Origin: Gordonia hongkongensis
GTDB taxonomy: Bacteria; Actinomycetota; Actinomycetes; Mycobacteriales; Mycobacteriaceae
DNA: 64,000 bases
Direction: 5' to 3'
Assembly: GCF_023078355.1 (NCBI RefSeq)
Contig: NZ_CP095552.1
Coordinates: 2,232,001-2,296,000, forward strand
The first letter of the stretch is position 1; each line of letters starts with the position of its first letter. Below, piece by piece: positions 56,724 to 64,000 of the stretch. The notes under the pieces are model-generated. The model did no database searches and was not told the origin of the DNA. It saw only the letters and a list, made by a program, of their open reading frames with translations. The position numbers were made by a program, and so were the translations under genes.

Positions 56724-56793
56724 CCCGGACGATCCGGGTCGCCGTCCGGCGCCGAATACCACCAGAGAACCGAAACCCCCAGAGGTGAACGAG

Positions 56794-57981
56794 ATGAACG
56801 CCCCGACTCCCGCGACCGCTGTGCCGATCGGACTCGGCATGCCCGCCGGACCACCGCCGGTGCTCGCCCCGCGTCGGAAGACCCGGCAGTTCTTCGTCGG
56901 CTCGGTCGGCGTCGGCAGCGACCACCCGATCTCGGTGCAGTCGATGACGACCACCAAGACCCACGACATCAACGCCACCCTGCAGCAGATCGCGGAGTTG
57001 ACGGCCTCGGGGTGCGACATCGTGCGCGTCGCCTGCCCGCGTCCCGAAGACGCCGAGGCGCTGCCGATCATCGCGAAGAAGTCCAAGATCCCGGTGATCG
57101 CCGACATCCACTTCCAGCCGAAGTACATCTTCGCCGCGATCGACGCCGGCTGTGCCGCCGTGCGCGTCAACCCGGGCAACATCAAGGAGTTCGACGGCCG
57201 GGTCAAGGAGGTCGCCAAGGCGGCCGGTGACGCCGGGATCCCGATCCGGATCGGCGTCAACGCCGGGTCCCTCGACAAGCGCATCCTGCAGAAGTACGGC
57301 AAGGCGACCCCGGAGGCGCTCGTCGAGTCGGCGCTGTGGGAGGCCGGGCTGTTCGAGGAGCACGGCTTCGGCGACATCAAGATCTCGGTGAAACACAACG
57401 ACCCGGTGATCATGGTGGAGGCCTACCGCCAGCTCGCCGCCGCCTGTGACTACCCGCTGCACCTCGGGGTCACCGAGGCCGGGCCCGCCTTCCAGGGCAC
57501 GATCAAGTCCGCCGTCGCCTTCGGCGCGCTGCTCAGCGAGGGCATCGGCGACACCATCCGGGTGTCCCTGTCGGCCCCGCCGGCCGAGGAGATCAAGGTC
57601 GGCGACCAGATCCTGCAGTCGCTGAATCTCCGCCCGCGCAAACTCGAGATCGTCTCGTGCCCGTCGTGCGGCCGCGCCCAGGTCGACGTCTACAAGCTGG
57701 CCGACGAGGTCACCGCCGGACTCGAGGGCATGGAGGTCCCGTTGCGCGTGGCCGTGATGGGGTGCGTCGTCAACGGCCCCGGTGAGGCCCGCGAGGCCGA
57801 CCTCGGCGTGGCCTCCGGAAACGGCAAGGGGCAGATCTTCGTCAAGGGCGAGGTCATCAAGACGGTTCCCGAGGCGCAGATCGTGGAGACCTTGATCGAA
57901 GAAGCGCTGCGGATCGCCGAGGAATCAGGAGAAACTGGAGACGGTACTCACGTGGGCCCGCCCGTGGTGACCGTTTCCTAG
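56794..57981 (+). CDS. ispG: 4-hydroxy-3-methylbut-2-en-1-yl diphosphate synthase
   Basis: IspG (GcpE) turns MEcPP into HMBPP with a [4Fe-4S] cluster. It has about 395 residues: TIM barrel ([73 protein letters not shown]) and a C-terminal cluster domain with [12 protein letters not shown] (about 286-297) and [14 protein letters not shown] (about 321-334), giving the three Cys ligands. AGAGGTG precedes ATG 56794; the GTG at 56785 would add three residues. Confidence 0.96.
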   Translation: MNAPTPATAVPIGLGMPAGPPPVLAPRRKTRQFFVGSVGVGSDHPISVQSMTTTKTHDINATLQQIAELTASGCDIVRVACPRPEDAEALPIIAKKSKIPVIADIHFQPKYIFAAIDAGCAAVRVNPGNIKEFDGRVKEVAKAAGDAGIPIRIGVNAGSLDKRILQKYGKATPEALVESALWEAGLFEEHGFGDIKISVKHNDPVIMVEAYRQLAAACDYPLHLGVTEAGPAFQGTIKSAVAFGALLSEGIGDTIRVSLSAPPAEEIKVGDQILQSLNLRPRKLEIVSCPSCGRAQVDVYKLADEVTAGLEGMEVPLRVAVMGCVVNGPGEAREADLGVASGNGKGQIFVKGEVIKTVPEAQIVETLIEEALRIAEESGETGDGTHVGPPVVTVS

Positions 57982-58013
57982 GTCGGCGGCAGGCTCGAGA
58001 GGGAGGAGCGGCG

Positions 58014-58850
58014 TTGCTGAAGCTACTGGGCGACAAGCCGCTCGGCGCTCGTGATGCGGCCGCTGTCGAACGTGTCCTCACCTCGGACCCGGTGGCGATG
58101 TGCATGGTCGCGGCCCGCTTCGAGACGCACGGGATCAACCCCCGGCTGCTGGGCGGCGAGCTGTGGACCGCGCAGAACCCCGCGTCGTCCCTCTGCTTCT
58201 CCGGCGCCAACCTGATCCCGCTCACCGGTTCGCCCGAGGATCTCGACTACTTCTCCGACCGCGCCATCGCCGGACCGCGTGCATGCTCCTCCATCGTCGG
58301 CCGCGCCGACCTCGTGATGCAGATGTGGGAACAGATCGAGCCGGTGTGGGGTCCGGCGCGTGAGGTCCGGCCGGTGCAGCCACTGCTCGCCCTCACGTGT
58401 TGTTCGGCGGTACCCGCCGACCCGCTCGTGCGGCTGGTGACCCTCGACGACCTCGACGCGTACATGCCCGCGGCCATCGACATGTTCATCGGCGAGGTCG
58501 GTGTCGATCCGACGGCCGGCGACGGCGGTCGTTCCTACCGACGACGCCTCGCCTCGCTCATCACCGCGCAGCGGGTGTTCGCCCGGTTCGACGGCCCCGA
58601 CGTCGTGTTCAAGGCCGAGATCGGCTCGCTGTCCCGCCGGGTCGGCCAGATCCAGGGAGTCTGGGTGGATCCCGACCGGCGCGGTGAGGGACTGGGACTG
58701 GGTGGTACCGCGGCCGTCGCGGAGGCCGTCGCCGCTCACGGCCGCATTCCGAGTCTGTACGTCAACAGCTTCAACGTGACCGCGCGCGCGGTGTACGACC
58801 GCATCGGGTTCACCGAGGTCGGCACCTTCGCGACCGTCCTCGTCGACTGA
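58014..58850 (+). CDS. GNAT family acetyltransferase with DUF4081 N-terminal half
   Basis: A 278-residue protein. The N-terminal half (about 1-145) is a GNAT-like DUF4081 region (FETHGINPRLLGGELWTA, GPRACSSIVGRADLVM), and the C-terminal half is a GNAT domain with acetyl-CoA loop QGVWVDPDRRGEGLGLGGTAAV (about 214-235) and a closing YVNSFNVTARAVYDRIGFTEVGTFATV. Substrate unknown. The TTG start at 58014 is well supported: GGGAGGAG ends 5 bases before it. The mycobacterial homologue is in the same place after ispG. Confidence 0.88.
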   Translation: MLKLLGDKPLGARDAAAVERVLTSDPVAMCMVAARFETHGINPRLLGGELWTAQNPASSLCFSGANLIPLTGSPEDLDYFSDRAIAGPRACSSIVGRADLVMQMWEQIEPVWGPAREVRPVQPLLALTCCSAVPADPLVRLVTLDDLDAYMPAAIDMFIGEVGVDPTAGDGGRSYRRRLASLITAQRVFARFDGPDVVFKAEIGSLSRRVGQIQGVWVDPDRRGEGLGLGGTAAVAEAVAAHGRIPSLYVNSFNVTARAVYDRIGFTEVGTFATVLVD

Positions 58851-58908
58851 GTGCCCGCCCCGCGTGGCGTCGCGGGATTCCGGCCGGGCCACCCTAGACT
58901 CGACCGCG

Positions 58909-60750
58909 ATGTGGCGCATGCGAACTCGATGGACCCCGGCGGTGATCGTCGCAGTGTGTGCTGCCGTGACGGTGGCCACCGTCGGTTGCTCGGCCTCCGA
59001 GGACGACGGCCCGCGCCGCGCCGCGGAGCGCTTCCTGCAGGCCTACGCCGATCGAAAGGTCGCGTCCGCGGCGGCGCTGACCGACACCCCCGCTGCCGCG
59101 GAGTCCGCGATGGAGTCGGCCTGGGCCGGGCTGGGTGCCGAGGCACTCGAGTCGCAGGCCGGGCGGGTCCGCGTCACCGGGGACACCGCCGAGGTGGACG
59201 TCGACTACACCTGGGCCCTGCCGCGGGGCCGCGACTGGGCCTACGACGCCACCCTGCGGATGGGCCGGTCCGACGACGGCTGGGCGGTGCGCTGGGCGTC
59301 GACGAACATCCATCCGAAACTCGGTACCGATCAACGCCTTTCGCTCCAGATCGTCGAGGCGCCGCGCGCGACGGTCAATGAGTCCGACGGCTCGGAGGTG
59401 ATGGTCAACGGCACCGTCGTGGGCGTCAACTTCGATGCGACTGCCGCCGCCGAACAGGGCGCGTCGGTCGCCGAGTCGGTGACCGGTGCGGTCGCGGTAC
59501 TGCGCCGGTTCAGTCCCTCGCTCAACGAGCAGACGATCATCGAACAGGTCACCGCGAACCGGCAGCAGTACCCGCTCGCCCGGCTGTCCCACGACCAGTT
59601 CGACCGCTTGCGCGACCAACTGGCGATCCCCGGCGTCGTGACCAACGAACAGGCCGAACTGGTCCCCGAGGACCCGAGATTCGCGCCCGCCCTGTTGACC
59701 GAGGTCAAGAAGGTCGTCGACTCCGAGGTGTCGGGGCGTGCGGGCTGGCGGGTGGTGACGGTCAACCCCAACGGCCTCGACGCCGACGTCCTCGCCGACC
59801 ACGACCCGGACCCCGCGCCGGCGGTCTCGTTGAGTCTGTCGCGGACGGTGCAGAACGCGGCCCAGCGAGCGGTCAACGCCACCAACCGGTTCCAGATCGC
59901 GCTGGTCGTCGTGCAGCCGTCCACCGGCCGCATCCTCGCGGTCGCCCAGAATCCCGCGGCCGACCGGTCGGGGCCCATCGCGACGACCGGTCTGTACCCA
60001 CCCGGGTCGACCTTCAAGATGGTGACCGCCGCGGCCGCCATCAGCCATCGGATGGCCACCCCCGACACCCCCGTCGGATGTCCCGGCGCCATCCAGATCG
60101 GTCCGCGCCTGATCCCGAACTACGACGGGTTCTCGCTGGGGACGGTGTCGATGCTGCGGGCGTTCGCGCAGTCCTGTAACACCACGTTCGCCAAACTCGC
60201 CAGCGAGATGGGGCCGTCGGATCTCGCGCACGCCGCGGCCGCGATGGGCGTCGGACAACACTACGAGATCGCCGGCCTCGATGCCGTGTCCGGCTCGGTG
60301 CCGATCGAGAACGAACTCGTCGCCCGCAGTGAGGACGGCTTCGGGCAGGGCAAGGTCCTCGTCTCGCCGCTGGGGCTGTCCCTGGTGGCCGCCACCGTTG
60401 CGAACGGTCGGAAGGCCCCGGTGCCGCAACTCATCCTGGACAAGCCCACGAAGGTCGAGGGACCGACGCCCACGATGGCACCCGAGGTCTACGCCCAGCT
60501 GCGCCCGATGATGCGTGAGGTCATCACGAGCGGTACGGCGTCGGTGATCGACGGCCAGGGTGCGGTGTTCGGCAAGACCGGTGAGGCGGAGTTCGCCGGC
60601 GGGTCACACGCCTGGTTCGCCGGCTACCGCGGCGACATCGCGTTCGCCACCCTCGTCGTGGGCGGCGGTGACTCGAACAACGCGGTGGCCGTCACCCGCG
60701 ACTTCTTCGCCGGTCTCGGTCCGGGCTACGCGGTGCGCCCTCTCTCCTGA
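58909..60750 (+). CDS. Penicillin-binding lipoprotein (MecA-N plus transpeptidase domain)
   Basis: A 613-residue cell-wall transpeptidase anchored as a lipoprotein. The signal (VIVAVCAAVTVATVG, lipid Cys27 in VGCSASE) leads to an NTF2-like MecA-N domain (about 35-150), a dimerisation/PBP-linker region (about 160-320) and the transpeptidase domain: SxxK at STFK (Ser367, Lys370), SxN at SCN (422-424), KTG at 556-558. It ends RPLS. It matches the mycobacterial PbpLipo type. ATG 58909 is the preferred start; in-frame codons above it precede the signal. Confidence 0.92.
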   Translation: MWRMRTRWTPAVIVAVCAAVTVATVGCSASEDDGPRRAAERFLQAYADRKVASAAALTDTPAAAESAMESAWAGLGAEALESQAGRVRVTGDTAEVDVDYTWALPRGRDWAYDATLRMGRSDDGWAVRWASTNIHPKLGTDQRLSLQIVEAPRATVNESDGSEVMVNGTVVGVNFDATAAAEQGASVAESVTGAVAVLRRFSPSLNEQTIIEQVTANRQQYPLARLSHDQFDRLRDQLAIPGVVTNEQAELVPEDPRFAPALLTEVKKVVDSEVSGRAGWRVVTVNPNGLDADVLADHDPDPAPAVSLSLSRTVQNAAQRAVNATNRFQIALVVVQPSTGRILAVAQNPAADRSGPIATTGLYPPGSTFKMVTAAAAISHRMATPDTPVGCPGAIQIGPRLIPNYDGFSLGTVSMLRAFAQSCNTTFAKLASEMGPSDLAHAAAAMGVGQHYEIAGLDAVSGSVPIENELVARSEDGFGQGKVLVSPLGLSLVAATVANGRKAPVPQLILDKPTKVEGPTPTMAPEVYAQLRPMMREVITSGTASVIDGQGAVFGKTGEAEFAGGSHAWFAGYRGDIAFATLVVGGGDSNNAVAVTRDFFAGLGPGYAVRPLS

Positions 60751-60777
60751 GACGCCCTCACCAGTGCGCACCATCTT

Positions 60778-61580
60778 CTAGGCGCTACCGGGTGTCCGGA
60801 CGGGGAGAATCACCCGTCGCCCGGCATGCTCGATCACCTCGACGGGGTGGTCGTAGGTGTGGCTGAGCAGGTCGACCGTCATCACCTCCGACGTCGGCCC
60901 GATCGCGAGCAGCCGGCCGTCCTTCATCACGGCCACCCGGTCGGCGTAGGCGGCGGCGAGGGTGAGGTCGTGCACCACCAGCAGCACGGCGTTCCCGGCA
61001 TCGCGGTGGACGCGCAGGATGTCGAGAACCTGCTCCTGATGGTGGATGTCGAGTGCCGCGGTCGGCTCGTCGAGCATCATGACGGGGGTGTCCTGGGCGA
61101 GGGCACGACCCAGGGAGACGCGTGCCTGCTGGCCGCCGGAGAGTTGTCCGAACGGGCGGTCGGCGATGTCGCCGAGCTCGCACAGTGCCATCGCGTCGGC
61201 GATCACGGCGGGGAGTTCGCCGCGCGCGGTGTCCGCAGCCACGGGTAGCGGCCCATCGCGACGACCTGGGACACGGTGAAGGGGGTGTCCACCCGGTTCT
61301 GCTGGGTCACCAGCGAGCGGTGGCGGGCGAGTTCGCGCATCGAGGTCGTCGCGACGTCCCGGCCGTCGACCTCGATGTGGCCGCGCTGCGGTGTGCGGGT
61401 ACCGGACAGCGCCGACAGCAGCGTGGACTTGCCACACCCGTTGGGACCGACGAGGGCGACGAGTTCACCACGGGAGACGTCGAGGGTCACCTCGCTCACC
61501 AGCTCGCGTCCGCCGAGCACGACCGAGACGTCTCGGGCGTGGATGCCCGGGGTCGTCGTCACGGCGGTTTCGGTCACCAT
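60778..61580 (-). pseudogene. hmuV: Heme/siderophore ABC importer ATP-binding protein, frameshifted
   Basis: The ATPase of the import system, broken into two frames. Frame 1 (ATG 61580 to TGA 61203) carries Walker A GPNGCGKSTLLSAL and the Q-loop region VTQQNRVDTPFTVSQVVAMGRYPW, then runs into a false end (RTPRAANSPP). Frame 2 (from about 61235 down to TAG 60778) carries ELPAVIADAMALC, signature LSGGQQARVSLGRAL, Walker B MMLDEPTAALD and the H-loop VVHDL. A single-base loss around 61215-61240 would explain the switch. hmuU overlaps it by 7 bases. It may be a real mutation or a sequence error. Confidence 0.85.
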
Positions 61581-62710
61581 CCGGCACCCGCGTGACGGCT
61601 GCGACGCAACAGGATGAAGAAGACCGGGCCACCGATCAGGGACGTGAACATGCCCAGCGGGAGGTCGGCGTCACCGAGCATCGTCCGGGCGGCGAGGTCG
61701 GCGCCCGTGATGACCAGTGCTCCGCCGATCACGCTGGTGGGTAACAGGATCGCGTGGCGCGGTCCGACGATGAGGCGCATCACGTGCGGCACGATGAGGC
61801 CGACGAAGGCGATGATCCCGGCGAAGGCGACCGCCGCGGCGGTCAGCACCGCGGTGAGGACGATCGCCTGCCGGCGGACGGCTTCCACGTTCACGCCGAG
61901 GGAGGCGGCCTGGATGTCGCCCAGCGCGAGCAGATCGAGCTTGGAGACCAGGAACAGGCAGGCCGCGACACCCACGACGACGAGCGGTGCGACGACCCAG
62001 ATCTCGCTCCAGGTGCGTCCGGCGAGTGAGCCGAGCTGCCAGAAGATGATCTGCTCGCGAGCGGCGGTGGTGGCCACGAAGGTGAGGAAGGCGATGATCC
62101 CGGCCGCGAACGCGTTGACCGCGATACCGGTGAGCACCAGCATGATCGCCGACGACGAGCCGTCGCGGAGAGACAACACGTACACCGCCGCCGCGGTGAT
62201 GAGGCCGAACACGAAGGCGGCCCCGGCGAGAGCCCAGTTGCCCGCGGCGCCACCGGCTCCGGCGGTCCCGCCGGCGAGCACGATGATCAGGCAGGCGCCG
62301 ACCGCGGCGCCGGAGGAGACGCCGATGATCCCCGGTTCGGCCAGCGGGTTCGCCAGCACTCCCTGCAGCAGACAGCCTGCGGCGCCGAGTGCGGCACCGA
62401 CGAACAGTCCGAGCACGATGCGCGGGAAGCGCACATTCCACAGCGCGCCTTCGCCGTTCGGATGGGAGGGGAGCGGACCGAGATCGAGGTGGAAATGGTG
62501 GGCGAGGCTGCCGAGCACCTCGAGCGGCGGCACCGACACCTTTCCGGTGCCCGCGGACACGATGGCGAGGACGACCAAGGCGACCAGCATCACCGCCACC
62601 ACCGTGAGGTCACGGACCCGATGCGACGTGCCGGCCGGGGGAGCGACGACGGCCGACGGGGTCGTCGGCTCGGTCGCCGGGTCCGTCGTGGTCCGCGCTG
62701 GGTCGGTCAT
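61574..62710 (-). CDS. hmuU: FecCD-family ABC transporter permease
   Basis: A 378-residue permease of the iron-complex/heme uptake family. About ten transmembrane segments follow a disordered start (1-30); typical motifs are RFPRIVLGLFVGAALGAAGCLLQGVLANPLAEPGIIGVSSGAAVGA (about 94-139) and VAFAGIIAFVGLIVPHVMRLIVG (about 300-322), with the EAA-like coupling region near 260-275. It is in one frame from end to end. The start overlaps hmuT by 4 bases and the stop overlaps hmuV by 7 bases. Homology fits heme or siderophore import; which one cannot be decided. Confidence 0.92.
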   Translation of the reverse strand: MTDPARTTTDPATEPTTPSAVVAPPAGTSHRVRDLTVVAVMLVALVVLAIVSAGTGKVSVPPLEVLGSLAHHFHLDLGPLPSHPNGEGALWNVRFPRIVLGLFVGAALGAAGCLLQGVLANPLAEPGIIGVSSGAAVGACLIIVLAGGTAGAGGAAGNWALAGAAFVFGLITAAAVYVLSLRDGSSSAIMLVLTGIAVNAFAAGIIAFLTFVATTAAREQIIFWQLGSLAGRTWSEIWVVAPLVVVGVAACLFLVSKLDLLALGDIQAASLGVNVEAVRRQAIVLTAVLTAAAVAFAGIIAFVGLIVPHVMRLIVGPRHAILLPTSVIGGALVITGADLAARTMLGDADLPLGMFTSLIGGPVFFILLRRSRHAGAGW

Positions 62711-63729
62711 GCGTAGATCGACCTCGCCAGCGCACCCAGCACCAGTCCGACCTCGGGACCGAACGCCAGGATCTGACTCTCGTCCATCTGCACGACCCGT
62801 CCGTTGCGGCCGGCCTCGGTGTCGGCCACACCCGGCAGGGTCAGCACTCCCTCGGGTCCGCCGACGGTGGCCGCGCCCTGGGTCATCACGAGGATCACGT
62901 CCGGGTCGGCGGTGATCATGGCCTCGGCGCTGATCGCGGTGAACGCGCCGGTGAGATCGGCTGCCGCGCCGGCATCCCTGCCGCCGAGCGCCTCGATGAG
63001 GTCGTCGGCACCCGATCCGGGCCCGGCCAGCAGCAGCAGGTTGCGTCCGCGGATGTAGAGGAAAGCGATGGTGGGATCCCCGGACGGGTCCGGGACCAGC
63101 TCGCGTGCGTCCTCGATCTGCGCAGCGGTCCGGGCGACGAGCTTCTCTCCAGCGTCGGCGACGCCGAGTGCGGCTGCGACCGAGCGGATCAGGGTGTCGT
63201 TCGACTCCAGATTGCGGGCGGCCGGGAACACGACGACCGCGACGCCGGAGTCGCGGATCTGGTCGACGGCGGCGGTGGGCACAGTGGACTCGCTGACGAG
63301 CAGGACGCTCGGGTCAAGGGCGAGAACGGATTCGGCGTTGAGGCTGTGTCCGCGGTTGGTCACCACCGGCAGCGACCTCGCCGACGGGAAGGCGGTGGAC
63401 GTGTCGCGCCCCACCACGTGGGACCCGAGTCCGAGGGCGTACACGATGTTGCCGAGGGTTCCGTTGATGTCCACGGCGATGATCCGGTCGGCATCGGCGA
63501 CGGTCACGTCCCCGTACCGGAGCGAGTCGACGGTGGCGGGGAGTCGCGGGGTGGGGTTCTCGACGACGGGGGTGACGTCGGACTCCGCGAGCGTCGCAGT
63601 CTGCGGACCGTCGCGCAGATGCGCGCCCGGCGAGTGCCGCTCCTGCTCGATCGGGGTGACGAAGCACGCCGACAGGCTCAGCACGGTCAGCACCATCACC
63701 AGCGCCGCCCGTAACCCCCTCGTCCGCAC
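62707..63729 (-). CDS. hmuT: Heme/siderophore ABC importer substrate-binding lipoprotein
   Basis: A lipoprotein of about 340 residues that binds the iron complex outside the membrane. The signal is RGLRAALVMVLTVLSLSAC with the lipid Cys at about 22 from the GTG at 63729; GGAGG lies 6 bases upstream. An ATG at 63765 behind GGAGGAG adds 12 residues and is also possible. The BtuF-like fold shows in VDSLRYGDVTVADADRIIAVDINGTLGNIVYALGLGSHVVGRD and DPSVLLVSESTVP, with PDVILVMTQGAATVGG later. It begins the hmuTUV unit. Confidence 0.88.
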   Translation of the reverse strand: MRTRGLRAALVMVLTVLSLSACFVTPIEQERHSPGAHLRDGPQTATLAESDVTPVVENPTPRLPATVDSLRYGDVTVADADRIIAVDINGTLGNIVYALGLGSHVVGRDTSTAFPSARSLPVVTNRGHSLNAESVLALDPSVLLVSESTVPTAAVDQIRDSGVAVVVFPAARNLESNDTLIRSVAAALGVADAGEKLVARTAAQIEDARELVPDPSGDPTIAFLYIRGRNLLLLAGPGSGADDLIEALGGRDAGAAADLTGAFTAISAEAMITADPDVILVMTQGAATVGGPEGVLTLPGVADTEAGRNGRVVQMDESQILAFGPEVGLVLGALARSIYA

Positions 63730-63849
63730 CGCACACCTCCATCGTCGACTCCGATGCCCTCCCATCGGCTCCTCCCGGCGAGCTTAGTGACGTTCGCCGC
63801 GGTGTCCGCCCACGGGCCTCGCCGCGACGGGCCGGGATAGTCTGGTCGC

Positions 63850-64000
63850 ATGCCAGTTCGCAGTGCCCTCACGCCGGGGATCGTGTCGCCCATCCGGTCC
63901 GTGCCCGACTCCATCGAACGTCCCGAATACGTGTGGAAGCCGACGGTGAACGAGGGCCATGAGCCCTGGGTGCAGACCGCCGAGACGATCGAGAAGATGC
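63850..64000 (+). CDS. map: Methionine aminopeptidase, N-terminal part (cut by window end)
   Basis: Only the first 50 codons are here: [30 protein letters not shown], then [15 protein letters not shown]. This is the N-terminal extension of the actinobacterial type I methionine aminopeptidase (MapB-like), before the catalytic metal site. The SPIRSVP(x)SIERPEYV extension is the clue. ATG 63850 is divergent from hmuT. Proximity to ispG and the penicillin-binding protein matches mycobacteria. Confidence 0.85.
   Translation, partial: MPVRSALTPGIVSPIRSVPDSIERPEYVWKPTVNEGHEPWVQTAETIEKM

Overview
This window is high-GC chromosomal DNA from an actinobacterium of the order Mycobacteriales. A Gordonia-like genus is my best guess, from inference only. 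The evidence is a dense run of housekeeping genes in the order known from Mycobacterium and relatives (folC-DUF4233-ndk-rne-rplU-rpmA-obg-proB; rsmD-coaD-sepIVA; DUF177-rnc-mutM-smc-ftsY; amt-glnK-glnD-ffh; rpsP-khpA-rimM-trmD-rplS-lepB-rnhB; comM-dprA-viuB-xerC; rpsB-tsf; pyrH-frr-cdsA-rlmN; dxr-rip1-ispG-GNAT-pbp; map). Clade markers are SepIVA, DUF2469, DUF2631, an RNase E with an IF2-N-like domain, and a remnant of a mycolyltransferase-like esterase. No rRNA, tRNA, CRISPR array or intact insertion sequence was seen.

Layout. 1-9602 (+): folate polyglutamylation, nucleotide metabolism, RNase E, ribosomal proteins L21/L27, the Obg GTPase and glutamate 5-kinase. 9610-12993 (-): a sirtuin and ectoine synthesis genes ectABC, without ectD. 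13158-31012 (+): 16S rRNA methylation, CoA synthesis, septation, RNase III, DNA repair, chromosome segregation, signal recognition and nitrogen control (ammonium channel, PII and GlnD behind two GlnR-type boxes). 31467-38042 (+): translation factors, interrupted by a three-gene cassette between trmD and rplS that looks type VII secretion-associated. 38052-40759: an accessory block (secreted DUF4185 protein, GIY-YIG-like nuclease, BluB) between yraN and comM. 40882-46720: comM-dprA, a TetR regulator divergent from a siderophore-interacting protein, xerC and an M23 peptidase. 46994-48695: rpsB-tsf. 48750-49857: two decayed genes joined at a deletion scar. 49957-60750 (+, with LapA and DUF2631 proteins on -): pyrH-frr-cdsA, rlmN, the MEP isoprenoid genes dxr and ispG around the Rip1 protease, a GNAT protein and a lipoprotein PBP. 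60778-63729 (-): a heme/siderophore ABC importer whose ATPase gene carries a frameshift. 63850-end: start of map.

Translational coupling through 4-base overlaps (ATGA/GTGA) is common: folC/DUF4233, obg/proB, ectB/ectC, smc/ftsY, ffh/amidohydrolase, rpsP/khpA, rimM/trmD, rnhB/DUF2469, comM/dprA, frr/cdsA, hmuT/hmuU and the two later genes of the trmD-rplS cassette. Long perfect hairpins mark several unit ends (after rpmA, ectC, glnK, DUF2469, tsf, rlmN).

Most interesting: the trmD-rplS cassette, the MFS/mycolyltransferase scar, the hmuV frameshift, terminator-like structures inside the ect cluster and just before obg, a shared GGCACAAT promoter core at three genes, the GlnR box pair, and a glnD start region where the Shine-Dalgarno-spaced codon is GTA.
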